Shown one piece after another: positions 1 through 5,157 of a stretch of DNA of 5,180 nt. Numbering within the stretch: position 1 is the first letter of the stretch; every line of letters starts with the position of its first letter. The notes below the pieces were generated by a model. That model saw nothing but the letters and a program-made list of their open reading frames with translations, ran no database searches and was not told the DNA's origin. Made by a program: the position numbers and the translations under genes. This DNA comes from an uncultured bacterium (GTDB taxonomy: Bacteria > Bacteroidota > Bacteroidia > Bacteroidales > Marinifilaceae): assembly GCA_905216195.1 (NCBI GenBank), contig CAJMSX010000095.1:1-5180 (forward strand), written 5' to 3'.

Positions 1-30
1 AGTGAACCGAATTTATTTAATTTTTAACCT

Positions 31-49
31 TGTCCATTTTTAGTGGACA
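31..49. repeat. Small inverted repeat left of the DUF6261-like gene
   Basis: The arms TGTCCA (31-36) and TGGACA (44-49) form a perfect 6-bp inverted repeat with a 7-base T-rich loop. It lies in an AT-rich stretch to the left of the terminator at 83-119. No T-run follows a stem of useful length, so it is not a convincing terminator. It could be a protein-binding site or the edge of an element outside the window. Bases 1-82 otherwise hold nothing I can assign. Confidence 0.3.
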
Positions 50-82
50 GTAGTGATAGTGCTTTATTGAACCTGACATATC

Positions 83-119
83 AAAAAAATTCCCCGGCCT
101 GCGGAAGGCAGACCGGGAA
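83..119 (-). terminator. Intrinsic terminator of the DUF6261-like gene
   Basis: Read on the minus strand, a 10-bp GC-rich stem (one G-U pair) is formed by 108-117 with 93-102 around a 5-base loop (103-107). It is followed by GAA and a run of seven T (plus-strand A7 at 83-89). The hairpin begins about 15 bases after the stop codon of the gene at 132-911. This is a textbook rho-independent terminator and marks the end of that transcription unit. Confidence 0.9.
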
Positions 120-131
120 AGGTTAATAAGG

Positions 132-911
132 TTATTCTTCCACGGGCGACGGATCCGGGGTGTCCGGAGTGCCGGAAGGGGAATCGGGATCGGGGGCATC
201 ACCGGATTTCCTGCGAGAATGACGGCGGGCGGCCACATCGTGCGATTCGCTGACCAGCTGGTTGATGCGGTCGGTGATGTGCCTGTAGTCGGCCGGACCG
301 TTGACCACAGCAAGAGCACCGATCATTTCACACAGTTTCCCGAAAGCCGCCTGTACCGCCTCGCGGGCTGCTTTAGCGGCACCCAGTGTGGCCTCGGAGG
401 TGGCGTCCGAACGGGTGAGCATCGTCTGCTCGAACTGTTCGTTAGCCGTACGGAGGGCACTCACCCAATGCCCGGCAAACAGCGTTTGGATATGGGCGGC
501 ATTGGCTTCAAGCTCCAGGTCCTGTATCAGATTCCTGATCGCTCCGGTTTCCTGACGGTAAGGCATCGACGGGATATTACGCCCATACTTGTCGACCAAA
601 GCCAGCAGCGCCTCGGCTGCCTTTACCTGACCGGAGTCGAAAGAACTCAGGTAAAGCTTCAACTGGGCGGTAAAACTACGGAATACATAATCGCGCTGCC
701 CGTCAAGACGGGCCAACTCAGCCGTATAACGGCTGCGGCGTTCAGAAACAAGGGCTGTGTCGTAATCCGACAAACGCGCCGCAAATGCATCACACAGACC
801 TTGCAGGGGTTCTTCCACCGACTCTTCCTCCTGAAGAAAAGCCAGTATGTCCGAAAAGACCTGAAATGCCTCCAGGTTCCGCAACATTTTCAGATTGGTA
901 GATTCAATCAT
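132..911 (-). CDS. Hypothetical protein, probable DUF6261 family
   Basis: This is a 259-residue protein of unknown function. The opening (LKMLRNLEAFQVFSDILAFL, about residues 7-26), the all-helical alanine- and leucine-rich composition and the length fit DUF6261, a family of Bacteroidota hypothetical proteins. That assignment is from memory of the family's appearance and is moderately sure. No signal peptide or membrane segment is visible, so it is probably cytoplasmic. Residues 1-225 look like a continuous helical bundle. They are followed by a basic patch (RRHSRRK, about 229-235) and a disordered acidic Pro/Asp/Ser tail (about 237-259, with PDPDSPSGTPDTPDP). The ATG at 911 is supported by an AAGGAGG site five bases upstream. 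The gene ends in a strong terminator (83-119). Upstream lies the tandem hairpin array (997-1200). No TAnnTTTG promoter is evident directly upstream, so it may be read from further up, through the repeats. Confidence 0.82.
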   Translation of the reverse strand: MIESTNLKMLRNLEAFQVFSDILAFLQEEESVEEPLQGLCDAFAARLSDYDTALVSERRSRYTAELARLDGQRDYVFRSFTAQLKLYLSSFDSGQVKAAEALLALVDKYGRNIPSMPYRQETGAIRNLIQDLELEANAAHIQTLFAGHWVSALRTANEQFEQTMLTRSDATSEATLGAAKAAREAVQAAFGKLCEMIGALAVVNGPADYRHITDRINQLVSESHDVAARRHSRRKSGDAPDPDSPSGTPDTPDPSPVEE

Positions 912-916
912 AATAA

Positions 917-923
917 CCTCCTT
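917..923 (-). promoter_or_regulatory. Strong Shine-Dalgarno site for the DUF6261-like gene
   Basis: The minus strand reads AAGGAGG, then TTATT, then ATG. This is a near-perfect anti-16S match at a good spacing. It fixes the start at 911. It is notable because the other two intact genes here have AT-rich leaders with no Shine-Dalgarno, which is the usual Bacteroidota pattern. Confidence 0.8.
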
Positions 924-996
924 TTTAATTGATGTTTATATATCCCTCTCTTCGTTGCCGGTTCATCCCGGCATATCGTCCTTTCAGAGAAAAAAA

Positions 997-1200
997 CAGC
1001 CTGCGGCCGTCGGCAAGTCGTCTCCACACGGGAAAACCAACCGGCAGCCACAGGCTATGAATTCCCGGCCGGGATTCTGTTCCCGGCGGTTGCAGGCAGG
1101 AAATCCCGCGAGGGATTTTGTTGCTGACAGCCGCAGGCTGAAAATCCCACGCAGGGATTCGTTGCCAACGACTGTAGGTGGAAAATTCCATCCGGGAATC
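997..1200. repeat. Tandem array of ~41-bp hairpin-forming repeats
   Basis: Degenerate units start with GGG at 1030, 1071, 1112 and 1154 (lengths 41, 41, 42 and 40). A partial fifth unit starts at 1194. Each unit is itself an imperfect palindrome. In the best one (1112-1148), GGGATTTT pairs with AAAATCCC as outer arms and CAGCC-gca-GGCTG forms an inner hairpin. Further left, 997-1017 carries the same inner core in opposite orientation (CAGCCTGCGGCCGTCGGCAAG on plus against GTTGCTGACAGCCGCAGGCTG in the third unit). The unit length is not a constant multiple of three and several frames stay open, so I read this as non-coding, REP/BIME-like DNA. It would form serial hairpins in any transcript running into the DUF6261-like gene. 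Confidence 0.8.
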
Positions 1201-1201
1201 A

Positions 1202-1410
1202 TTATCGTTTTTTGCGTCGTTTCAGTTCCAGGTATTCGGTATAGATAATCCGGCTGTACGGATTGCGTGTCGTCACCTCCTGACGGACAGCCTTCGTGCC
1301 CCAGCAGATAAACCAAAAACGGTCGTATTTCCGGATAAAGTAAAAAATCTGCCAGCCAACGACGCCACCGATCAAAAAGGAACCAAATGTTCAGGCATAA
1401 ACACCTTCAT
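1202..1410 (-). pseudogene. Small membrane-protein gene with broken or unresolved start
   Basis: The minus frame ending at the TAA at 1202-1204 is open from 1390. It encodes a natural-looking sequence: a hydrophobic segment (FGSFLIGGVVGWQIFYFI), then charged and aromatic residues (RKYDRFWFICWGTK), then a basic end (LELKRRKKR). No ATG lies in this frame, and a TGA at 1391-1393 closes it upstream. The neighbouring frame begins with ATG at 1410 or 1398 (the latter preceded by AAGGTG at a good spacing) and reads MPEHLVPF, then stops at a T5 run (plus-strand A5, 1374-1378). One extra T there would join the two into a protein of about 65-69 residues with one membrane helix. Other readings are a TTG start at 1375 (57 residues) or loss of a codon at the TGA. 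I do not recognise the family. It could be a decayed gene, a sequencing error, or recoding. Confidence 0.45.
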
Positions 1411-1471
1411 TTATAATTATTCGCACTCATGAAATTCAATTTCCGTTACATGACAGCCACGCCCCCACTAC

Positions 1472-1490
1472 ATTATAAAAATGTTATAAT
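1472..1490. repeat. AT-only inverted repeat between ATPase-nuclease and small gene
   Basis: ATTATAA (1472-1478) and TTATAAT (1484-1490) form a perfect 7-bp inverted repeat with a 5-base loop. It lies about 30 bases past the stop codon of the ATPase-nuclease gene. The stem is pure A/T and lacks a following T-run on the minus strand, so it is a poor terminator. It could be an operator-type site. No TAnnTTTG box is seen in 1411-1520. Confidence 0.35.
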
Positions 1491-1520
1491 AAAATTGCTT
1501 TCCTTGTTGTTCTACCTGCC

Positions 1521-3083
1521 CTACTGTTTTACTTTCCATTCCCCGATATTGCGTGCGGCGGCATCGAAAGAGACACCTGCCCTGACCAGGGTGCGGCCAT
1601 CGGCGGTGTAGGGGATCAGATAGCCGCGGGAATCGATCTGTTCCAGGGCTGCATCGGCACTGCCACCGAGCTTGAACTCAAAAATGTAAATATAGTTCCC
1701 CGTCTTCACCACGGCATCGGCACGGCCACGGGAACTGCGCACCTCCGCATCGCAGAACTGACCCATCAGCGTAAAAACAATGTAGAATATCACCTGATAA
1801 TGACGCTCCGTCTTATCGTTGAGTTCGTACGGGATACCGGCAAAAAAGGCACGAAGACGCTCCATAAAACCATCCACATCTCCCGCTTCCAGCTCACGGA
1901 TAAAACGCTCGATGTAAAAACCTGTACGGTCGTCCGTTACCTGGGTATAGAAAGGCACCAGGAAATTCATGAAACCATATTCCACCTCTTCGTTAGGAAA
2001 ACAAAGCGTATAATTACGGAACCTAGAATCGTATGACTTGATCGTCAGATAACCGCTCTGGTAAAGCAGGGGGACCGGATTGCCAGAATCGGCACGGTAT
2101 TCCGAAAAACCACTGGCCTTCACCTCAATACCCTCGATCAGTTCCCGAAGGTCGTAATCACTATGCTGCAACAACTCCACCAGAAAAGTAGGCGTTCCAG
2201 TCTGAAACCAATAGCTGTCAAAACGGCTGTATTGCAACACATGCAGCAAACTGAAAGGATTGAATACCCCTTCCGTGTTTTCGCTGAAATGATAACCGTC
2301 GTACATACGGGTCAGGCGCCGCAGGATTTCCTCACGGTCCACCCCTTCCTGCTCCTCCAGACGACCGATCTCGGGATTGAAATCACGCTCCAGTTCCCCG
2401 TGCGTAAGGCCGCAAAGCGTGGCATACTGAGGCAGCATACTGATATCGGTCAGCTGATTCAGATCGCTGAACACACTCACCTGGGAGAACTTAGTCACCC
2501 CCGTCAGGAATACAAAACGCAGGTAACGGTCGCTGCTCTTCAACACCCCGTAAAAGGCTTTCAGCGTCTTGCGGTATTCCTCCAGCAAAAAAGAATCCTG
2601 CAAAGCCTGCAAAAGAGGTTTGTCGTATTCGTCCACCAAAACTACCACCGGCTGCCCCGTCTGTTCGCAGGCGCGGCGGATTATGCCGGAAAAACGGTCG
2701 GAAAAACTCTCCTCGCGTTCTTCACGTCCCCAACGGTCTTCCCACTGATTCAAATGACGGTTGAGAATACCTCCCAACTGCTCCGGTGCATCATATTTCT
2801 CGGCATTCAGATCCAGATGCAACACCGGATACTCCTGCCAGGCCTCTTCCAGATCAGCTATGGCCAAGCCTTCGAACAGTTCACGCCTGCCCTCAAAATA
2901 AGACTCCAGCGTGGAAAGCAAAAGACTCTTGCCGAAACGCCGAGGACGGCTAAGAAAATAGGGCTTTCCGGTTGTGACCAGACGATAGATCAGGGCCGTC
3001 TTATCCACATAGACATAACCTTCACGACGTATATTTTCAAAAGTCTGTATACCGATCGGTAATTTTCTCAACTGAGCATTCAT
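1521..3083 (-). CDS. AAA-ATPase-like protein with C-terminal PD-(D/E)XK nuclease domain
   Basis: This 520-residue protein has the architecture of the AAA-ATPase-like plus PD-(D/E)XK nuclease family (PF09820 with PF08011-type C-terminus), common and multi-copy in Bacteroidales. The N-terminal domain opens with LPIGIQTFENIR and YVDKT (about 8-29). It has a Walker A-like RPRRFGKS at 46-53, Walker B VVVLVDEYD at 146-154, and a TGVTKFS sensor-like motif at 194-200. The family motif YDGYHF is at 261-266 and NPFSLL at 275-280. The nuclease-like part has a helix HYQVIFYIVFTLMG (428-441), E447, D456 in RADAVV, and IFEFK (467-471), giving the D...ExK pattern with both acidic residues and the lysine present. 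Both active sites therefore look intact. The length is normal for the family. The biological role is not established; DNA processing or mobile-element roles have been suggested. The ATG at 3083 directly precedes the conserved N-terminus and lacks a Shine-Dalgarno. A -7 box lies at 3108-3115, implying a leader of about 20 bases. Confidence 0.93.
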   Translation of the reverse strand: MNAQLRKLPIGIQTFENIRREGYVYVDKTALIYRLVTTGKPYFLSRPRRFGKSLLLSTLESYFEGRRELFEGLAIADLEEAWQEYPVLHLDLNAEKYDAPEQLGGILNRHLNQWEDRWGREEREESFSDRFSGIIRRACEQTGQPVVVLVDEYDKPLLQALQDSFLLEEYRKTLKAFYGVLKSSDRYLRFVFLTGVTKFSQVSVFSDLNQLTDISMLPQYATLCGLTHGELERDFNPEIGRLEEQEGVDREEILRRLTRMYDGYHFSENTEGVFNPFSLLHVLQYSRFDSYWFQTGTPTFLVELLQHSDYDLRELIEGIEVKASGFSEYRADSGNPVPLLYQSGYLTIKSYDSRFRNYTLCFPNEEVEYGFMNFLVPFYTQVTDDRTGFYIERFIRELEAGDVDGFMERLRAFFAGIPYELNDKTERHYQVIFYIVFTLMGQFCDAEVRSSRGRADAVVKTGNYIYIFEFKLGGSADAALEQIDSRGYLIPYTADGRTLVRAGVSFDAAARNIGEWKVKQ

Positions 3084-3107
3084 TGGCCGGAGTTTTTGTT
3101 ACAAAAG

Positions 3108-3115
3108 CAAAGATA
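3108..3115 (-). promoter_or_regulatory. Bacteroidota -7 box (TATCTTTG) of the ATPase-nuclease gene
   Basis: The minus strand reads TATCTTTG, an exact match to TAnnTTTG, 24 bases upstream of the ATG at 3083. No good TTTG is found 19-21 bases further up; the sequence there is TTTCCG-like. The -33 part is therefore weak. Position and match make it the likely promoter. Confidence 0.6.
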
Positions 3116-3215
3116 AACTATTTTTCTGTTTCCACGGAAAACGGACATGGCAAATTTCTTTCACTTCAAGGGTCGAATATTCCATATTTTTGCAATCAGC
3201 TAACTGAATGCCTCA

Positions 3216-3367
3216 TGTCGCTACCGGGAGAATCGAACTCCCGCTCCCGAACCATCGTAGCGGCGTTGCCTTAGGGGGTTTCCCCACCGGATTGGGTACC
3301 GGTTCACGCCCGGTCTGTTACCCTACGCGTGTAGCAACCCACGGCGACGCCACCGGGAGACTCTTTT
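3216..3367 (-). ncRNA. Candidate structured RNA with a tRNA-like T-arm
   Basis: This GC-rich island sits in AT-rich intergenic DNA and is predicted to be read leftwards from about 3367. On the minus strand its 3' end contains CGGGAG-TTCGATT-CTCCCG (3243-3225), a perfect stem with a canonical 7-base tRNA T-loop. The T-arm is followed by GTAGCG (3224-3219), which can pair with CGCTAC at 3262-3257, or with a wobble to TTGCTAC at 3337-3331, like an acceptor stem. A second CGGGAG (3249-3244) can pair with CTCCCG at the 5' end (3359-3354). Further local hairpins are CTAC-ACGC-GTAG (3334-3323), a CCGG stem closed by GGGTA/TACCC (3323-3294), which competes with ACCGG/CCGGT (3303-3286), and GGGG-AAA-CCCC (3285-3275). 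No complete tRNA with D- and anticodon arms can be drawn. It matches no RNA family I can name. No protein reading is convincing. It might also be a decayed tRNA or a leader of the downstream gene, though that gene has its own -7 box. Confidence 0.5.
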
Positions 3368-3372
3368 ACGTC

Positions 3373-3380
3373 CAAACATA
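3373..3380 (-). promoter_or_regulatory. -7 box (TATGTTTG) upstream of the structured RNA
   Basis: The minus strand reads TATGTTTG, an exact TAnnTTTG match placed just before the GC-rich structured island. A TTG occurs only 15 bases upstream, shorter than the usual spacing near 19, so the -33 element is weak. Transcription would start near 3365-3368, right at the first stem strand. Confidence 0.5.
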
Positions 3381-3492
3381 AAAAGGAACTCGGGGCAACC
3401 CAGAGAAGAAATAAACTGAAAAGAAAAATTCCGCCTGGAATGACAGATAAGATTATAAAATGCAGAACATATTGAAAATTTGAACTGAGCAT

Positions 3493-3502
3493 ACAAATTT
3501 GT
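3493..3502. promoter_or_regulatory. Palindrome ACAAATTTGT, possible operator half-site pair
   Basis: This perfect 10-base palindrome uses the same ACAAATT half-site found in the inverted repeat at 3724-3742. The two sites flank the candidate small RNA at 3518-3703. A shared regulator is conceivable, but AT-rich background can produce such palindromes by chance. Confidence 0.25.
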
Positions 3503-3517
3503 CCGCAATATGCTTAC

Positions 3518-3666
3518 AAAAAAAACGAACGATTAAATTTGTAATGAAAAAACAGCCGGGAGGTTAATGAATAAATTTTGAAAAGATTGATTAGGTGAAG
3601 ATTATAAAATAGTCAGAAAAAGAAAAGAGATTCGAAACATAACTGTTTTAATCGTTCGTTTTTTTT
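3518..3666. repeat. Perfect 20-bp inverted repeat with 109-bp spacer
   Basis: Left arm 3518-3537 (eight A, then CGAACGATTAAA) is the exact reverse complement of right arm 3647-3666. Pairing breaks immediately outside and inside the arms. Either strand transcribed through would end in TCGTTCG followed by T8. Besides serving as the fold of a small RNA, it could be a MITE-like element with 20-bp terminal repeats, but I see no flanking target duplication. Confidence 0.85.
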
Positions 3667-3703
3667 AACATTCGAACTACTTGATTATCTCTTTGTAAGA
3701 ATA
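3518..3703 (-). ncRNA. Candidate intergenic small RNA (~185 nt)
   Basis: This is a predicted independent transcript read leftwards. It has a TTTG-N20-TATCTTTG promoter (3709-3740) and ends at 3525-3518 in T8, directly after the stem strand TTTAATCGTTCG. That strand pairs perfectly with the upstream copy at 3658-3647, so the 3' end folds back onto a segment near the 5' end. CTTACAAA near the 5' end (3699-3692) also matches TTTGTAAG at 3520-3513, which could extend the closure past the T-run. No substantial reading frame exists. The only hydrophobic micro-frame is 12 codons (3602-3640, MFRISFLFLTIL) and has no ribosome site. The unit begins 33 bases past the terminator of the desulfidase gene. 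The loop of about 109 bases is large for terminator function, so the 3' end is less certain than the promoter. Confidence 0.45.
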
Positions 3704-3708
3704 GGGAA

Positions 3709-3740
3709 CAAAGATACATATTAAATTTGTTGTGTACAAA
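3709..3740 (-). promoter_or_regulatory. Complete Bacteroidota promoter, TTTG-N20-TATCTTTG
   Basis: On the minus strand the -33 TTTG is at 3740-3737 and the -7 TATCTTTG at 3716-3709, 20 bases apart. Both match the Bacteroidota sigma consensus. It is the best promoter in the window and fires leftwards into DNA with no protein gene for over 600 bases, which is the main argument for a small RNA gene here. Confidence 0.65.
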
Positions 3741-3742
3741 TT
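3724..3742. promoter_or_regulatory. Inverted repeat overlapping the -33 element, possible operator
   Basis: AATTTGT (3724-3730) and ACAAATT (3736-3742) form a perfect 7-bp inverted repeat with a 5-base centre. Its right arm contains the -33 TTTG of the promoter at 3709-3740, so a protein bound here would block that promoter. The word ATTAAATTTGT, which includes the left arm, also occurs at 3532-3542. Confidence 0.35.
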
Positions 3743-3772
3743 GAATCTGGAATTAATCCGGGAAAATCAAAT

Positions 3773-3817
3773 AAAAAAATCCCGGAATCGTGGTCTGTAA
3801 AACACCAAAATTCCGGG
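3773..3817 (-). terminator. Intrinsic terminator of the cysteine desulfidase gene
   Basis: On the minus strand CCCGGAAT (3817-3810) pairs perfectly with ATTCCGGG (3788-3781). An inner TGGT/ACCA stem (3807-3804 with 3794-3791) extends the hairpin. It is followed by ATTTTTTT (A7 on plus at 3773-3779). It starts about 24 bases past the stop codon at 3841 and isolates the gene from the downstream region. Confidence 0.88.
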
Positions 3818-3840
3818 GAATAGTATGTAGAGAAAAATTA

Positions 3841-5124
3841 TTATTGTTTCCGACACATAATGTTCAGAATCGTCTTATCGGTCTGTTCCATACCGGTGGT
3901 ACCGATGATTCCGACATTGCGGATCGTTTTTTCAATATCTTCTTCAATAATACCGTCATTGTGAGTTTTGATTCCTTTCATGGATAACAGAGCGGCCTGT
4001 ACGGCAGCAGAAACGCCGGAATATACTTTCAGGGCACAACCTTGTTTCGCTCCGTCACACATCATTCCGGTCAGGTTGGAACACATAGTCTTAATAGTGT
4101 TGACTACCTGTTCGTAGGTTCCCCCCATCAGATAAGTAATCGCCGAAGCAGCCCCCGTGCCGGCAATCAGAATTCCACACAAAGCAGAAAGGTGTCCCAT
4201 ATAATAATGGATATGGGCAGCTACCAGATTACTCAAAGCCAGGGCCCGGATCAATTGCTCCCGGGAACAACCGAATTGTTCGGCAGCCACGACAACAGGA
4301 AGATAAACCGTAATTCCCTGATTTCCACTACCTGAATTAGTCATCACCGGTTTTTCACAACCGTCCATCCGGGCATCGGAAGCTGCGGTGGCACAAATCA
4401 GGGCATTGTTCAAAAAGTCGTTTTCCAGCAACCCTTTGTCGATATTTTCTTTTAAGGTCTTACCGATCTGCAGACCGTATTCACTCTTCAAACCTTCAGC
4501 CGAAATCGCTTTGTTCATTTCAGCACCTTCCAATACAAACTCGATCTCTGCAACGTCGATCCGGTGGATAAATTCCCAGATCCGGGCTATACTTAATTCA
4601 GCACGATCGCTCTTTTCGGCAGCTACCGGCGTAAAATCTTTACGATAAACTGCTTTCCCGTTCTTTTCAACCAGAATAATATTGGTATGTCCGTGGACAA
4701 TCACTGTTTTTACCGTATCGTTGCCTTTCTTACAGATGGCTTCTGCATACAATTTATCGGGAGCATCTTCTTTCAAATGGATAACAACAGCCTGCTTGTC
4801 CAATAAAGATTTAGCAACAGCCAAATTATTACAAGCAGAAACTTCCTTCAATACTTCCAGGCCGTATTCAGTCTTTCCACAAACAGCACCCAAAGCAGCG
4901 GCGATAGGCAGTCCGGTCATACCGGTACCGGGAATACCTACTCCCATTCCGTTCTTATAGATATTTCCACTGACGAACACTTCGATATGTTCCGGAACAC
5001 CACCCAATTCTTCTTTACATCGGGCACAAGCTAAGGCACAAGCAACCGGTTCCGTACAACCTAATGCCGGAATCGTTTCCATTTTCAGTACTTCTATGAT
5101 TTGTTTATCTGTAGCCTGACACAT
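3841..5124 (-). CDS. cyuA: Iron-sulfur L-cysteine desulfidase / serine dehydratase alpha family protein
   Basis: This 427-residue protein is full length for the UPF0597 / CyuA (E. coli YhaM) family. The family is related to the alpha chain of iron-sulfur L-serine dehydratases and to archaeal L-cysteine desulfidase. Characterised members break L-cysteine into pyruvate, ammonia and sulfide using an oxygen-sensitive [4Fe-4S] cluster in the cytoplasm. Motifs seen are PALGCTEP with Cys23 (19-26), GNIYKNGMGVGIPGTG (53-68), TNSGSGNQGI (262-271), HLSALCGILIAGTGAA with Cys316 (311-326), and TGMMCDGAKQGCALK with Cys356 (352-366). Cys23, Cys316 and Cys356 are the natural candidates for cluster ligands. 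No signal peptide or membrane segment is evident. The ATG at 5124 directly precedes the conserved N-terminus; no Shine-Dalgarno is present, and the leader is AT-rich. It appears monocistronic, with its own -7 box (5150-5157) and terminator (3773-3817). Whether serine is also a substrate cannot be told from sequence, and no cysteine-sensing regulator or transporter is seen within the window. Confidence 0.93.
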   Translation of the reverse strand: MCQATDKQIIEVLKMETIPALGCTEPVACALACARCKEELGGVPEHIEVFVSGNIYKNGMGVGIPGTGMTGLPIAAALGAVCGKTEYGLEVLKEVSACNNLAVAKSLLDKQAVVIHLKEDAPDKLYAEAICKKGNDTVKTVIVHGHTNIILVEKNGKAVYRKDFTPVAAEKSDRAELSIARIWEFIHRIDVAEIEFVLEGAEMNKAISAEGLKSEYGLQIGKTLKENIDKGLLENDFLNNALICATAASDARMDGCEKPVMTNSGSGNQGITVYLPVVVAAEQFGCSREQLIRALALSNLVAAHIHYYMGHLSALCGILIAGTGAASAITYLMGGTYEQVVNTIKTMCSNLTGMMCDGAKQGCALKVYSGVSAAVQAALLSMKGIKTHNDGIIEEDIEKTIRNVGIIGTTGMEQTDKTILNIMCRKQ

Positions 5125-5149
5125 AAAATTTTATTTTTGATTGATGAAG

Positions 5150-5157
5150 CAAAATTA
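5150..5157 (-). promoter_or_regulatory. -7 box (TAATTTTG) of the cysteine desulfidase gene
   Basis: The minus strand reads TAATTTTG, an exact TAnnTTTG match 25 bases upstream of the ATG at 5124. The -33 region falls at the window edge and shows no TTTG at a 19-base spacing. The predicted leader is about 20 bases, with no Shine-Dalgarno. Confidence 0.55.

Noticed and set aside
219..932. Long plus-strand open frame opposite the DUF6261-like gene
   Set aside because: It is a mirror of the GC-rich minus-strand gene. The minus frame has a strong ribosome site, a terminator and a coherent helical protein.
957..972. GCCGG-TTCATC-CCGGC hairpin as a terminator
   Set aside because: The stem is only 5 bp and neither strand has a T-run after it.
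997..1200. CRISPR array
   Set aside because: The units abut with no distinct spacers, are degenerate throughout and form whole-unit palindromes. No cas gene is present.
925..1316. Open minus- and plus-strand frames across the hairpin array, with 14-residue periodicity
   Set aside because: Several frames are open at once because of the repeat. Unit lengths vary by single bases and no frame has a plausible start with coding character.
2163..3062. 299-codon plus-strand open frame opposite the ATPase-nuclease gene
   Set aside because: The minus strand encodes a complete recognisable protein with conserved motifs. The antisense reading has no domain and a random-looking composition.
3183..3213. 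Hairpin GCAATCAG-CTAA-CTGAATGC as terminator of the structured RNA
   Set aside because: It has one mismatch, and on the minus strand it is followed by A residues, not T, so it does not fit an intrinsic terminator for leftward transcription.
3221..3300. A complete tRNA gene suggested by the T-arm at 3225-3243
   Set aside because: Only the T-arm and an acceptor-like strand are present. I cannot place D- and anticodon arms with the right spacing, so I did not call a tRNA.
3304..3508. Two overlapping minus-strand frames of about 60 codons in the intergenic region
   Set aside because: They run into the structured GC-rich island, lack ribosome or family signals, and the sequence is better explained as RNA.
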